Origin: Brettanomyces bruxellensis
Taxonomy: Eukaryota > Ascomycota > Pichiomycetes > Pichiales > Pichiaceae
Length of the DNA: 64,000 nt
Direction of reading: 5' to 3'
Assembly (NCBI RefSeq): GCF_011074885.1
Contig: NC_054689.1
Span: 1-64,000 of the forward strand
The notes under the pieces were generated by a model. That model worked only from the letters and a program-made list of their open reading frames with translations, was not told the origin of the DNA and did not search any database. Positions 40,380 to 50,139 of this stretch are shown one piece after another. The translations under genes were made by a program, and so were the position numbers. Numbering within the stretch: the first letter of the stretch is position 1; the number at the start of each line of letters is the position of its first letter.

Positions 40380-41525
40380 ATGAGTTCTGCAATAGTCAGG
40401 AAAAGAAAATACATATTTATTAAAGATGATTCATTTACGTACGTTTACAAGAAAGAGGTGCATAAGATGAGTTTTCTTAAGTGTATAAAAAATGCTCTCA
40501 AGCCTAGTTCAAGAAAATGGGAAGCTAGACCTAGAATGACACCATTACCAAAACATACTTTACAATATCTTCCTGAGATTTCATACTATTGTAATCTTTT
40601 TGAACCAGTTAGTAGGAACCTACTTATCGAGCTGGAAGAAGAAGATGGAACTTTCTTCGAGGAAAATGAAGGGGATGAAAAATCAGATTTGACAATGGTC
40701 GAGACAGCAGAGGAAACACACAGAGGTAATTCATACACCGTTGCTCGAAGTTGTGATCCAAAAGAAACGTTTGATGAAAATAACTCCGAATTAATCCAAA
40801 ATAAAGATCTGCAAAGCGTTAAATATTCAGGGAAGAACTTAAACCTTCTAGCTTCTGCAGGTGAGGATGTTTATATGCAGACAGAAATTATGAATAAAAT
40901 AAGGGAGTTCGATCAAAATTCACAGAAAGAAAAATGGGGCAAACTTTTTGAAAGGTGCTCTTTTTACTGTCAACCAAACTGCCCTATAACGGAAAGCAGC
41001 ACTACCATTGTGAATTTATCCAATAACAACGAAAACCAGTGTGAACAAGATGGGGGAGATAAACCTTTTGCAAAGGAGGAAAACATTCCTGAGATGGAAG
41101 ATGAACACAGAAGCATAAGATTTGCAGCGGGGTGTGAAAAAATGATTTTTGATAAAAACGAAAGTTGCGAATCATTTAAAGACTCCGTTAAGCTCTTCAT
41201 GTCCAACAAACAAGCTCAAGAGAGTATTAAATTGCACCCAAAATCCTGCCTTAAAAAGAGGGAAAACATGAACTACACCGTTGAATCACTGCGTGCAAAA
41301 GGGTGCGACCTGGTTGAAGTAGAGGAGTTTGAAAGACTTGCAGATAGGTATGATGAAGAGAAGTCCACCTTACAACGAACATTTTCCTGTTATAGATTGA
41401 GACAGGTCTCAACTTATCACCTAATGAACGACGACTTGAGGAAGAATTCAGGTCATATCACAGAAGAAACAGGAAACTTGGATAATACATTTTTGGGGTA
41501 CAAAGAAGAAGAAAATGAACCATGA
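40380..41525 (+). CDS. Unrecognised 381-residue protein
   Basis: I do not recognise this frame. It is intact, with a basic N-terminal region (MSFLKCIKNALKPSSRKWEARPRM, starting near residue 30), then a long polar, acidic and probably disordered middle. A more ordered C-terminal part includes SCLKKRENMNYTVESLRAKGCDLVEVEEF, about residues 298-325. No membrane segment is visible. Two ATGs are plausible, 40380 and 40467 (MSFLK); I kept the first. Coding is supported by frame length and by the lack of a comparable frame on the other strand. Confidence 0.65.
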   Translation: MSSAIVRKRKYIFIKDDSFTYVYKKEVHKMSFLKCIKNALKPSSRKWEARPRMTPLPKHTLQYLPEISYYCNLFEPVSRNLLIELEEEDGTFFEENEGDEKSDLTMVETAEETHRGNSYTVARSCDPKETFDENNSELIQNKDLQSVKYSGKNLNLLASAGEDVYMQTEIMNKIREFDQNSQKEKWGKLFERCSFYCQPNCPITESSTTIVNLSNNNENQCEQDGGDKPFAKEENIPEMEDEHRSIRFAAGCEKMIFDKNESCESFKDSVKLFMSNKQAQESIKLHPKSCLKKRENMNYTVESLRAKGCDLVEVEEFERLADRYDEEKSTLQRTFSCYRLRQVSTYHLMNDDLRKNSGHITEETGNLDNTFLGYKEEENEP

Positions 41526-41786
41526 AAATTATATCAAGGAGATTAAAAAAGAAATACGAAGTATCAAATATCACAGTAATAGTAAAAAATAAATTCCCGC
41601 AAGAAAAATCCTTTCAGGATCTCAATGTAATGAGTTGGGGAATTTCCAATAAAATTTTTTTCGCCTTATATATAAGATAGCAGGAGCCAAAATTCGGTCT
41701 TCGGCCTAGGTAGCTTTATCTATTCCCATAATTACACGTTTGTGAATAGCTCTAAAAGTGAAAGTGAAATCTCGTACCACAAGTAG

Positions 41787-43508
41787 ATGCAAAGAATAAG
41801 ATTTTTTGAGACGGCCACAAAGAGATTTTCACTTATAGTATCAAAAAAAGCCCAACCAATGTCTACTTCAACCCCTAAAACTTTACATCCTATAGTGCTC
41901 AATGATAAAGAAAAACAAATCACCACTACTTTACAGGATTACACAAAATATTACAACACAAATATTGCAAATGACAAAGATATTCAGCCAATTGAGCTTA
42001 GGATTACAGGTGGATGGGTGAGAGACAAACTTTTGGGAAAGGAATCTCATGATATAGACATTGGTATTGACCATATATCAGGTTTGGAATTTGTCACTGG
42101 TCTTAAAGAATACCTGGACAGGCAAACTGAAGACATATCAGGAACCGGAAAGATTACTACATCATTGACAGGAATTCATAAAATTAAGAAAAATCCAGAA
42201 AAGTCGAAACATTTGGAGACATGTACAACACACTTGCTAGGAAATGACATTGATTTTGTCAATTTAAGGAGCGAGAAATATACCGAAGATTCTCGTATTC
42301 CTACCATAAAAGCGGGCAGTCCAAAAGAAGATGCATACAGACGAGACGCTACATTAAATTCCTTGTTTTTCAATCTTAGAACCATGCAAGTTGAGGATCT
42401 TACAGGAAGGGGTCTTCAAGATTTAAAGGATGGCATTTTGAGAACCCCCTTAGAACCAGAAAAAACATTTTTGGATGATCCATTGCGTTGTCTACGAATG
42501 ATTCGATTTGCATCTAATTTTAATTTTATCATAGATAAAGCGGCAATGGAGGCAATGGATAGGAAAGAAATAAGAGTTGCACTTGATCGAAAAATTAGCA
42601 GAGAAAGAATTGGAAGTGAATTTCGCAAAATAATACTTGGAAAGAATCCGATTTATGGACTTAGTCTATTAAATACTGTTGAATTTTATAATATATTTGG
42701 CTTTGGTGAGAAGGAAATGGGCGAAGAGAAAGTCGTGAAACCGGTAAACATGGACGAGAGAGCTATGAACAGTTTAATAAGCGATGGGATCAAAGCATCC
42801 CTCAGTGATATTGTGGCTAGCTTACCGGTTATTAAAGATTTTGTATTTGATCATAGTGGAGCATACAACCGGCTCAAATCCCTTTTCGGGGAACCTTTCA
42901 GAAATGACTTATCTACCTTGGCATTTTACTGTTCTTTGATTTTGAATAAATGGAATAATGAAACTGTGATTCAAACAGATGATTACAGGTCAGAGGAAAA
43001 AACAACAGGTAAGAAAAGGAAAGGGAAGAAGGTGAAGCCAACTAGTGCGGCTCATTTAATTGTACTCCAGGGACTTAAAATGCCAATGAAAGATGCTAAT
43101 TTGATATCGTTGATCGTGTCAGGGATGGAAGAATTTGGGATAAGATTTAGGGATTACAAGAACATGAGTAGATCAGAAATAGCTCTCAAACTGATAATTC
43201 CATATGGAGAAAACTGGAGGCTCAATCTACTTGTTTACTTTATACTCAGAAATTTTAAACATATGGAATTAATTGAAGACACATCCAATTCTATTGAGGA
43301 ATTTTTGGACATGTGCGAAAAGCTAGATTTAGAGTATGCTTATAAAGAAACAGTTATGGTTAATGGAAGAGAGCTAATAAACTCACTGAAAAGAAAGCCA
43401 GGCCCTTGGCTGAGACAAATTAATGGCATTTTGCTTGAATGGCAGCTCGATCACCCTAACTGTACCAAACAACAGGTGGTGGAATACGCACAGAAATTGG
43501 ACATATAA
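41787..43508 (+). CDS. CCA1: tRNA nucleotidyltransferase (CCA-adding enzyme)
   Basis: Cca1 adds or repairs the 3' CCA of tRNAs in cytosol, nucleus and mitochondria without a template. The 573-residue product has the class II nucleotidyltransferase head with RITGGWVRDKLLGKESHDIDIGI (GG..RD and DxD metal ligands, residues about 73-95). Next come RRDATLNSLFFNL, the RNA-binding part with FLDDPLRCLRMIRFA, and the tail. Two in-frame ATGs (41787 and 41859) bracket an Arg/Lys-containing, acid-free leader. As known for S. cerevisiae CCA1, the long form would enter mitochondria and the short form stay outside. S. cerevisiae Cca1 is 546 residues. Confidence 0.95.
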   Translation: MQRIRFFETATKRFSLIVSKKAQPMSTSTPKTLHPIVLNDKEKQITTTLQDYTKYYNTNIANDKDIQPIELRITGGWVRDKLLGKESHDIDIGIDHISGLEFVTGLKEYLDRQTEDISGTGKITTSLTGIHKIKKNPEKSKHLETCTTHLLGNDIDFVNLRSEKYTEDSRIPTIKAGSPKEDAYRRDATLNSLFFNLRTMQVEDLTGRGLQDLKDGILRTPLEPEKTFLDDPLRCLRMIRFASNFNFIIDKAAMEAMDRKEIRVALDRKISRERIGSEFRKIILGKNPIYGLSLLNTVEFYNIFGFGEKEMGEEKVVKPVNMDERAMNSLISDGIKASLSDIVASLPVIKDFVFDHSGAYNRLKSLFGEPFRNDLSTLAFYCSLILNKWNNETVIQTDDYRSEEKTTGKKRKGKKVKPTSAAHLIVLQGLKMPMKDANLISLIVSGMEEFGIRFRDYKNMSRSEIALKLIIPYGENWRLNLLVYFILRNFKHMELIEDTSNSIEEFLDMCEKLDLEYAYKETVMVNGRELINSLKRKPGPWLRQINGILLEWQLDHPNCTKQQVVEYAQKLDI

Positions 43509-43555
43509 TATAAGTAATGGATATTAATGAATTACCATTCATTTTAATAATATAA

Positions 43556-43678
43556 ATGTCAAAAGCAAAGAGAGCGGAGTATAGAAGAAACAAACTCAGA
43601 AAGATATTACTAGAACAAGAATTAAACAACTTTCCAGGACGTGTGACAAACGCAGTAATAAAAAAAAGTCCGTCTTAG
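43556..43678 (+). CDS. Possible 40-residue basic small ORF
   Basis: An ATG-started frame of 40 codons lies between the stops of CCA1 and TMA19. It begins MSKAKRAEYRRNKLRKILL and is strongly basic and helical in character. I know no homologue. Short frames occur by chance, so this is only a candidate. Confidence 0.2.
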   Translation: MSKAKRAEYRRNKLRKILLEQELNNFPGRVTNAVIKKSPS

Positions 43679-43697
43679 TCAGTTTACTGCACTATCC

Positions 43698-44207
43698 TTA
43701 GATCTTCTCTTCATTGACACCATGCTTCCAGATAGAAACATATGGGGTAACACCATCCTCTCTGTAGTTCAACAAGATGACCATAGCATCAGGGTCCATG
43801 GACTCACCTGTGTAGAATTCGTAGTCCTTGAAGTGCTTCAAAACTCTCTTCACATAGGTAGTAGCACCCTTCTGGAAAGCATCAACAGCATCAGGATTGT
43901 GCTCGGTCAAATAGCCCTTGACCTTCTTCATGTAAGATTTGATGTAAATCAGAAAAGATTTCTTGTCAAATGTGGTTGGTTGTAGGTTGAAAGAGTAGAC
44001 AACGTTGTTAACAGTTTGAGCACCTTCCTCAACCACATCCTCTTCACCACCTTCAGCAGAAGGGTTGGCACCGATATCGACATCTTCACCTTCCTTAACC
44101 TGAATCATAGAGCAGTCAGCTTCATAAACGACTCCATCGACTTCCTTGATAGGATATGCGTCGGAAAGCAATTCATCATCGGAGAAGATATCCTTGTAAA
44201 TAATCAT
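43698..44207 (-). CDS. TMA19: Translationally controlled tumour protein homologue
   Basis: Tma19 is the yeast TCTP, an abundant ribosome-associated protein that moves to mitochondria under oxidative stress. The 169-residue product fits the family (167 in yeast). It begins MIIYKDIFSDDELLSDAYPIKEVDGVVYEADC, and carries the NPSAEGGEEDV stretch (TCTP signature 1) and FKDYEFYTGESMDPDAMVILLNYRED near the end (signature 2). The biased, non-rare codon usage (for example many TTG Leu, AAG Lys codons) fits high expression. It converges on CCA1. Confidence 0.96.
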   Translation of the reverse strand: MIIYKDIFSDDELLSDAYPIKEVDGVVYEADCSMIQVKEGEDVDIGANPSAEGGEEDVVEEGAQTVNNVVYSFNLQPTTFDKKSFLIYIKSYMKKVKGYLTEHNPDAVDAFQKGATTYVKRVLKHFKDYEFYTGESMDPDAMVILLNYREDGVTPYVSIWKHGVNEEKI

Positions 44208-44571
44208 TGTGAAAATATGCAGATGTGGTTGGATTTAGAACTCTTCAATATAGGCAACATTTATCCTGTAAAAAGGGCTAAGGATTTAAAAAAAAACAGG
44301 ATTAAGCATCTTATATACAAAAAATTTTTCAGCTCTTGCACGGGTACCAAAAATTATTGTGATGAAAAAAAAAAAAAAAAAAAAGAGGAGTAAAGAAAAT
44401 TTTTTTTTTCAGTATAAAATGGTTCTCTATTGTTTGAAACAAAATTCCATTCGTTGTGCAGTGTACGGATGTTCAAACAATTAAATTTATCCCTGATCTA
44501 TTCAGATAATAGAGTAAATGCTTGCATATCGTAAACATGTTGTTTTATTCATACATATATTACACAGCTTA
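44208..44571. other. TMA19 promoter and OAR1 3' flank
   Basis: The 364-base gap holds the TMA19 promoter (TATATAAG, A and T runs near 44365-44411) and the region downstream of OAR1, which lies on the same strand. No RNA gene was seen. Confidence 0.5.
44310..44317 (-). promoter_or_regulatory. TATA box of TMA19
   Basis: The minus strand reads TATATAAG, a match to TATAWAWR, about 103 bases before the TMA19 ATG. That is a normal yeast spacing. A run of A at 44365-44382 lies further upstream. Confidence 0.5.
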
Positions 44572-45327
44572 TTACTTGTTTAATACGCTGACAACCTCTC
44601 CTGTGGAGTAACCGTCTAATATTAGTTGAGCTGATACCCTCGCAACACTTTCTTTATCGGTGATCATATCTCCCAAGCCGTACTCCTTCATTTTAGTAAA
44701 GTTGACAGCGTTTCCCATATCTGTATCCTTTATAAGACCAGGAAGGATGGCATTGACGCGAATCAATTGATTATCATGACGCATAAATTCTTTGGACATT
44801 GTGGTAGTTAACCTAACAAGACCCATTTTACTTGATGAATATGCAGTTGTACCGGGAAGGTACCTTTCTGCCAACATGGATGAAATATTTAAGATATTAG
44901 CATTCTTATGCTTTTGCCGAATCATACTTCTTGCAAAGAACCTGCTTAATATTGCAGGCGCAATCAAATTCAATATGTATATATTGACAATATCCTGCTC
45001 ACGTGTATTCAGTAAAAGGCTCTTTTGCGTCATACCAGCACAATTTACCAAAATGTTAGCATTCTTATACTCTGGGTATACTTTAGCTATTCTCATACAC
45101 ACTTCAGAAGTCTTTAACAAGTCATAATTCAAGAAATTATGTTTCTGTTTGGGTATGGGATATTTTTTGTTTAGATATTCCACACTCCTCTGGCATTGAA
45201 GTGCAGATCGTGCAATAATGGTAATTCTACACCCTCGACTTGCAAGTTCTTGAGAAATCTGAAATCCAATTCCCTTAGATCCTCCAGTTATAAAAGCATA
45301 CTGTCCCAAGAGTGAATTAAAAAGCAT
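44572..45327 (-). CDS. OAR1: Mitochondrial 3-oxoacyl-[acyl carrier protein] reductase
   Basis: Oar1 reduces 3-oxoacyl-ACP with NADPH in mitochondrial type II fatty-acid synthesis, which feeds lipoic acid production. The 251-residue short-chain dehydrogenase has the Rossmann glycine motif TGGSKGIGF at residues 14-22, NCAGMTQKSLL in the NNAG position, and the catalytic YxxxK as PGTTAYSSSKMGLVRLT. It also has the LIKDTDM segment after the active site. NCAGxTQxSL and PGTxxYSxSK are shared with yeast Oar1 (278 residues). A classical mitochondrial presequence is not obvious. Confidence 0.8.
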   Translation of the reverse strand: MLFNSLLGQYAFITGGSKGIGFQISQELASRGCRITIIARSALQCQRSVEYLNKKYPIPKQKHNFLNYDLLKTSEVCMRIAKVYPEYKNANILVNCAGMTQKSLLLNTREQDIVNIYILNLIAPAILSRFFARSMIRQKHKNANILNISSMLAERYLPGTTAYSSSKMGLVRLTTTMSKEFMRHDNQLIRVNAILPGLIKDTDMGNAVNFTKMKEYGLGDMITDKESVARVSAQLILDGYSTGEVVSVLNK

Positions 45328-45603
45328 AGCTTAGCGTAGTTAGGCTTATTCCGTAAAAGTATAATCTACAGATAACGGAATAAGACGACGTCTGAAAATA
45401 ATGAAGACGAATAAATAAATGGAGAAAAAAAAAAGGGCGGGGAAAAAATAAATTATGATTGTACGAAAGCATATCCTATCTTTACTAGATTAAAAATTTA
45501 TGGAAATCTTCTATTAACAATATGAATTGATATAAAATGCAATTCATCAATATCCATAGATACTTCGCCGTTGCAAATTTGTAATGCTAAAAATTATAAT
45601 ATC

Positions 45604-47016
45604 CTATTCATGTTCCAAATTTGTCTTACTGGTAATCACCATGCAGTTGTTCTCGAACGTAACATCCCTAGGAACATATTTAATCAATTGTACATTAAAT
45701 CCATATGTTTTCATAGCAAAGCATCGAGAAGCATCTATAATTCTTCTCATTTTCAAACCAACCTTTTCTCTCTCAACCAATGTTAATCCGGAAAAATGTT
45801 CACTGCCATCATCATTTCCCTTGTGATATGTTCCACTTGTAGCCCATGGACACATCTTGCGAATGTATTTGAAATTAGTTGAATCTATATCAAAGTTATC
45901 CTTCAAAAAATCCTTGGATTCCCTTAATAACCAAGGATAATAACAACAATGTCTACAACACATGGCAACCAGAAATCCTTTAAATTGGTATTCAGGGTGC
46001 TCAGCTTTCTTTTCCTCTTCCATAGAATTAATCAGACAACGCAAGGTAAGATCTGTAGCAACTCCACATAAATGTTTGGATATACCAACATAATTTGTCT
46101 TGCTCTCATTTTTTTCCACATCAGCACTACCACATAGATCAATTGCTTTTGCTAATTGTAAATCCTTAATATCAACCTTCAATCTATGAACCACAGGAAG
46201 ATTCTTATTATCTATCTCTCTGATATCCTCAATTATTTTTTTGTCCATTTTCATTCTAGGTCTATCTCGATCAATCATAAGAAACTTTGTCCCCACATTA
46301 TTTTGAACCCCTTGATCAGAAGCACTTTTATACAAAGCCAAATTTAAGTATCTGCTAAATTCTGCCCTTCCACAACCAAACTCCACGTATAAGTTAGATT
46401 TATCGAAAAGTTTATGCTTGACCAGCTGGCCTATAAGAGATGACTGCTGAATAAAATGCTTCTTATTTGTGATTTCCTCAGACCTCTCCTCGAGACCCTC
46501 TTGGTAACGCACCTGATCTAACATTAGCTCAGGTTTATCACCAAAAAAATCATCATACTTCCTGAGAGTCTTGTCGATAAAAAGTTTGAACTCTTCTTTA
46601 TCCACACTCTCATCTCCTAACTTCATGTCTCCACAGATCTCCCCCTTCACATTACAATTTAGATCAAACCAAGCGCATGTCTTCTGCTTCTCTTTCTCCT
46701 CACGTTTGGCTCTAACCGCATTGCATTTACCCAAATGATTTTTAAGCCTATCCGCCCAAACTGTATGTGATGGATCGAGTGGACATCTTACCCTACCAAT
46801 CTTTTCTCCTTTCTTATTAATTCTGAATACTTTAGTTTCGGCATTTTTGTCATGCTCTACTTTATTGAGATGTGCAAAGCAATACTTCATTCCTTTTCGC
46901 ACTTGCAATCCACATTTCCTGTGATTTATTGGATTGATAAATTGACATTTAAACTGCTGATCGCTCCCTTTCTTCCTTCTCTTTACATGCTCATTGGTGG
47001 TTCGTACTTGAGTCAT
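45604..47016 (-). CDS. TRM13: tRNA 2'-O-methyltransferase Trm13
   Basis: Trm13 methylates the ribose of nucleotide 4 in tRNA-His, -Gly and -Pro. The 470-residue protein (yeast 476) has the N-terminal zinc-binding parts: FKCQFINPINHRKCGLQVRKGMKYCFAH, with its C/H pattern, and VRCPLDPSHTVWADRLKNHLGKC, the CHHC finger. The methyltransferase domain begins LYVEFGCGRAEFSRYL, the SAM-binding motif, and has SKHLCGVATDLTLRCL and MCCRHCCYYPW, typical of the family. OAR1 lies downstream on the same strand, 276 bases away. Confidence 0.93.
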   Translation of the reverse strand: MTQVRTTNEHVKRRKKGSDQQFKCQFINPINHRKCGLQVRKGMKYCFAHLNKVEHDKNAETKVFRINKKGEKIGRVRCPLDPSHTVWADRLKNHLGKCNAVRAKREEKEKQKTCAWFDLNCNVKGEICGDMKLGDESVDKEEFKLFIDKTLRKYDDFFGDKPELMLDQVRYQEGLEERSEEITNKKHFIQQSSLIGQLVKHKLFDKSNLYVEFGCGRAEFSRYLNLALYKSASDQGVQNNVGTKFLMIDRDRPRMKMDKKIIEDIREIDNKNLPVVHRLKVDIKDLQLAKAIDLCGSADVEKNESKTNYVGISKHLCGVATDLTLRCLINSMEEEKKAEHPEYQFKGFLVAMCCRHCCYYPWLLRESKDFLKDNFDIDSTNFKYIRKMCPWATSGTYHKGNDDGSEHFSGLTLVEREKVGLKMRRIIDASRCFAMKTYGFNVQLIKYVPRDVTFENNCMVITSKTNLEHE

Positions 47017-47652
47017 TTCGCTCCTTTTTAATTATAATATTTCATTCAATGATATCATTTTAAATGCCGTCTTATATTGCATTCAGATTTGGTGTGGGAT
47101 CTGTTTAAAATTTCACTGAAAAAATTACAATGCAGAAACGTATGTATAAAAAAACCCGGACTACGAAAAGCATTTTAAGAAGGCCACAACTTCTGTTAAT
47201 AGAAGATACAGGTAGTACTTAAACTATGATTACCAGCAATAAAGCGTATCAAAGCATTGCAACTTTGTTGACTGGACGGCAAGGTCATTGGAATTTAAAT
47301 GATTTAAAGTAATTTGTAAAAGAGAAGGCTAAGAAGGATAAGATCTTTACACTTGTAATAGATGCGTCGACAGTCGCGTCTACACAAAATTGCCCTGCCT
47401 TGTTCTCGCTATAAGGATTAAAGGTATTTAAGCATGCGCATCTCCCCTTTTTATTAAGTTCATTTTACCTTCTTTCTTAGTTCAATTTATTTTCATACTT
47501 TTCCTTTTTTTAGCCTTAAAAATACTTAATATACTATTTATAACGGGATACTACATAAAGTAATCGTCGTCACACTTAAACCAATTAACTAAAGTATTAC
47601 AGCATTGATATAACCAGTATTTAAAGCATTGAAACACTTGGAATCACCATAC
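47017..47652. other. Intergenic region upstream of TRM13
   Basis: About 636 bases lie between the TRM13 start and the stop of the OPT gene, both on the minus strand. A small imperfect stem, TAGATGCG (47359-47366) with CGCGTCTA (47375-47382), is present. No tRNA or snoRNA could be recognised. Confidence 0.45.
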
Positions 47653-50139
47653 TTATTCGCCGTAATTAGTATACTTACAGTGATCGAAATTTTCAAGAAT
47701 ACCCGTGGCACCATTCAAGTTGCCCCACCATCTTGGGAAATTGTGAGTAGTATTTGCACCACCTGCACCAAAAATAGTGAACGACAATATGAAAACAGCA
47801 ACCTGAGCACCACCAATCAAACCGGCAGAAACAACATAATTGTATTTCTTGAAGAAAGTGGGCTTGTACTTTCTCAAATACCACTGTGATATAAATGCAG
47901 CAATAAAGTAAACGGTAATGCTGCTGTTGACACCAACACATAACCAACCAATGTACCAAATTAAAATTGGCGTGTTGACATTGTTCAAGCCAAGCTTTGG
48001 ACGTAATTTATGAAGAAGGTAAAATGGAACTGGCAAGAAAAAGCCAATGACAAGAGCAAGTGGAATCATGTGATAGGTACCATTTATTCCAAACATTTCC
48101 TTTGATAATGCGCCCCAGGCGATACCCTGAGTATTATATTGCTGAACATTCTGTCCAGACCAGACCACAGACGTGGATTCAATATCCTTTAAAATGGACC
48201 CCTGAGCACTAACAATGGAGTTCATCATGATATAATTAAAGATTGCACCAATGATACTTCCTAATATTTGAGCGAAAAATGTGTCTTTTGGTGGGATTTT
48301 AACATATTGACCTTTTTTGAGATCATTTAAAAGCAAAAAAGCTTGTCCAACCGAATTATATCCGTAAAGCGTGAAGTACATATTGGCCAATGGTTTGGGC
48401 TGCCTCATGGTAAAACCACCAATCATCTGAATAACCGTTTGCATCTGTGTTCCACCAAAACCAAATATTGCATATAATCCACCCAAAAATAATGTTAACG
48501 GATATGCGAGCACAAGTGCGAAGACGAGCATATACCATGGAAGACCAGTCTTACCACAATACAAACAGACAAGTGCAATCACAAATGTCACAATAAGTAA
48601 CAAGGCATACCACCAAGTTGGGACTTCTTTATACTTTAGCATTGCTCTCATATGAACATCATCATATATTTCAGGTAATTTTCCATTTTCGTCCAATCTC
48701 GGGTCACTCCGAAGAGTTTTCCAAAACTTTAAATTCTGTTTCCAGTTTTTAAAGAATGCTTTCAATCCTTTAACCCACCTAAAACAAATTGCTACTTCCT
48801 TTCTATGGAATAAAAACATATGGGTGAAAGTTGCGCCAACAGAAAGATTTGTGACCAATAAGTAAACAGCATAAGTGGCAGTCATAAATGGAATGCCCTG
48901 CTTTTTCAACAATGTTGGATTCATGATGTTATTTTTGTCAAGAATGGCACTTTGATTGTACGTCTGATAATCACCTGGCTTAGAGGATTCATAATAAAGG
49001 GATTGCGATAAGAATGGAAAATTTTTGGCCTTCCAAACATTTCCGTAGTAAACAGCACAAAAAACAATTATGCAAAGGAAATATCCGGCAAGATTATTTA
49101 AAGTTGCAGTTAATGGAATCAATAATGGAGAGGCAGTACTAGAAATATAATTCCAATCAAAACAGAAAGAGAGCAATCCTAAACCCTCATTGTTATTTGT
49201 ACCACCAAAGATTCTGGATACAGTTGAAGAATGTGGGGCTGCTAAGCAGGGAACCGAAACACCGACCAACCAAGGGAAAATCCATTCAGGAACAATCTCA
49301 TAAAGAAGCATGGCCAAAAAGCAATAATAAAACCATTTTAACTGCTTCTTGGTTCTCTTCATTTTTACTGGATCACTCTTACCGTTATGCAAAGCATGAA
49401 TTGTGGAAACTTCGGCCAAGTTATTTGGGAAAAACATCTCAGTTGGATATAATAATGCTTTTTTCAAACCTAAACCGACAAAAGAGTATCCTAATAGTTG
49501 AGAAGTTAAAGTTAAAAAGATTCCGCTACCCCATGAAACATCTTGGCCATACCATAATTTCTGCACGGCGATCACCTCCACAGCTAATGCACAAGATGAA
49601 GCAGAATCAGCGGTAATGGTTGCAATGGTTAACTCCTTCCTATTAAACGGACCAGGGTTTAACCATTTCATTCTTTTAGGAATCACTCTAGCTAAGAATT
49701 CACCAAAAGTGTTAGCAATAAGCATCAAAAAGACACCATTAACAAGAATTGTTTGTGGTTTAAAGTAAAAGAGGCATTGAAGAACACCACCAAAGATAGC
49801 CAAACCACAACCAATTAGAACTGAACGAAAAGTCCAACATCTATCATTAGGATTATCCGTAGAATCAATAATCTTTTCAACAATATCTTTGTTTGTATCA
49901 AACGAATTCTTTCCCAATGTTATATCACCTAAATCCGGGATTCCCTTTTCCTCAGCATCACTTGATGAATCTTCAGCAGGTATGATTTTGTTGACTGACA
50001 CACCAGATAAACCTTTTTTTTCATTTGTAGTAAATGATAATGATCCAGACAGCTTCGTTCCTTCTAGTTCTTTATCTTGTTGTTCGCTGGTAACCGACTT
50101 GACATCATTGTCGGCATGCCCAGGAAATAATTGTGGCAT
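47653..50139 (-). CDS. Oligopeptide transporter, OPT family
   Basis: This is a proton-coupled importer of small peptides (or related conjugates) at the plasma membrane. The 828-residue protein has an acidic cytosolic N-terminus (about 100 residues) and then some 14-16 hydrophobic helices. Family motifs are clear: WLNPGPFNRKELTIATI (the NPG motif), FPNNLAEVSTIHALH and FGGTNNNEGLGLLSFCFDW. Further on are EVPTWWYALLLIV and a late KYNYVVSAGLIGGAQV. Length fits yeast Opt1 (799) and Opt2 (877); I cannot choose between them. The frame runs a few codons upstream to a TTG at 50154; the first ATG is at 50139. Confidence 0.93.
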   Translation of the reverse strand: MPQLFPGHADNDVKSVTSEQQDKELEGTKLSGSLSFTTNEKKGLSGVSVNKIIPAEDSSSDAEEKGIPDLGDITLGKNSFDTNKDIVEKIIDSTDNPNDRCWTFRSVLIGCGLAIFGGVLQCLFYFKPQTILVNGVFLMLIANTFGEFLARVIPKRMKWLNPGPFNRKELTIATITADSASSCALAVEVIAVQKLWYGQDVSWGSGIFLTLTSQLLGYSFVGLGLKKALLYPTEMFFPNNLAEVSTIHALHNGKSDPVKMKRTKKQLKWFYYCFLAMLLYEIVPEWIFPWLVGVSVPCLAAPHSSTVSRIFGGTNNNEGLGLLSFCFDWNYISSTASPLLIPLTATLNNLAGYFLCIIVFCAVYYGNVWKAKNFPFLSQSLYYESSKPGDYQTYNQSAILDKNNIMNPTLLKKQGIPFMTATYAVYLLVTNLSVGATFTHMFLFHRKEVAICFRWVKGLKAFFKNWKQNLKFWKTLRSDPRLDENGKLPEIYDDVHMRAMLKYKEVPTWWYALLLIVTFVIALVCLYCGKTGLPWYMLVFALVLAYPLTLFLGGLYAIFGFGGTQMQTVIQMIGGFTMRQPKPLANMYFTLYGYNSVGQAFLLLNDLKKGQYVKIPPKDTFFAQILGSIIGAIFNYIMMNSIVSAQGSILKDIESTSVVWSGQNVQQYNTQGIAWGALSKEMFGINGTYHMIPLALVIGFFLPVPFYLLHKLRPKLGLNNVNTPILIWYIGWLCVGVNSSITVYFIAAFISQWYLRKYKPTFFKKYNYVVSAGLIGGAQVAVFILSFTIFGAGGANTTHNFPRWWGNLNGATGILENFDHCKYTNYGE

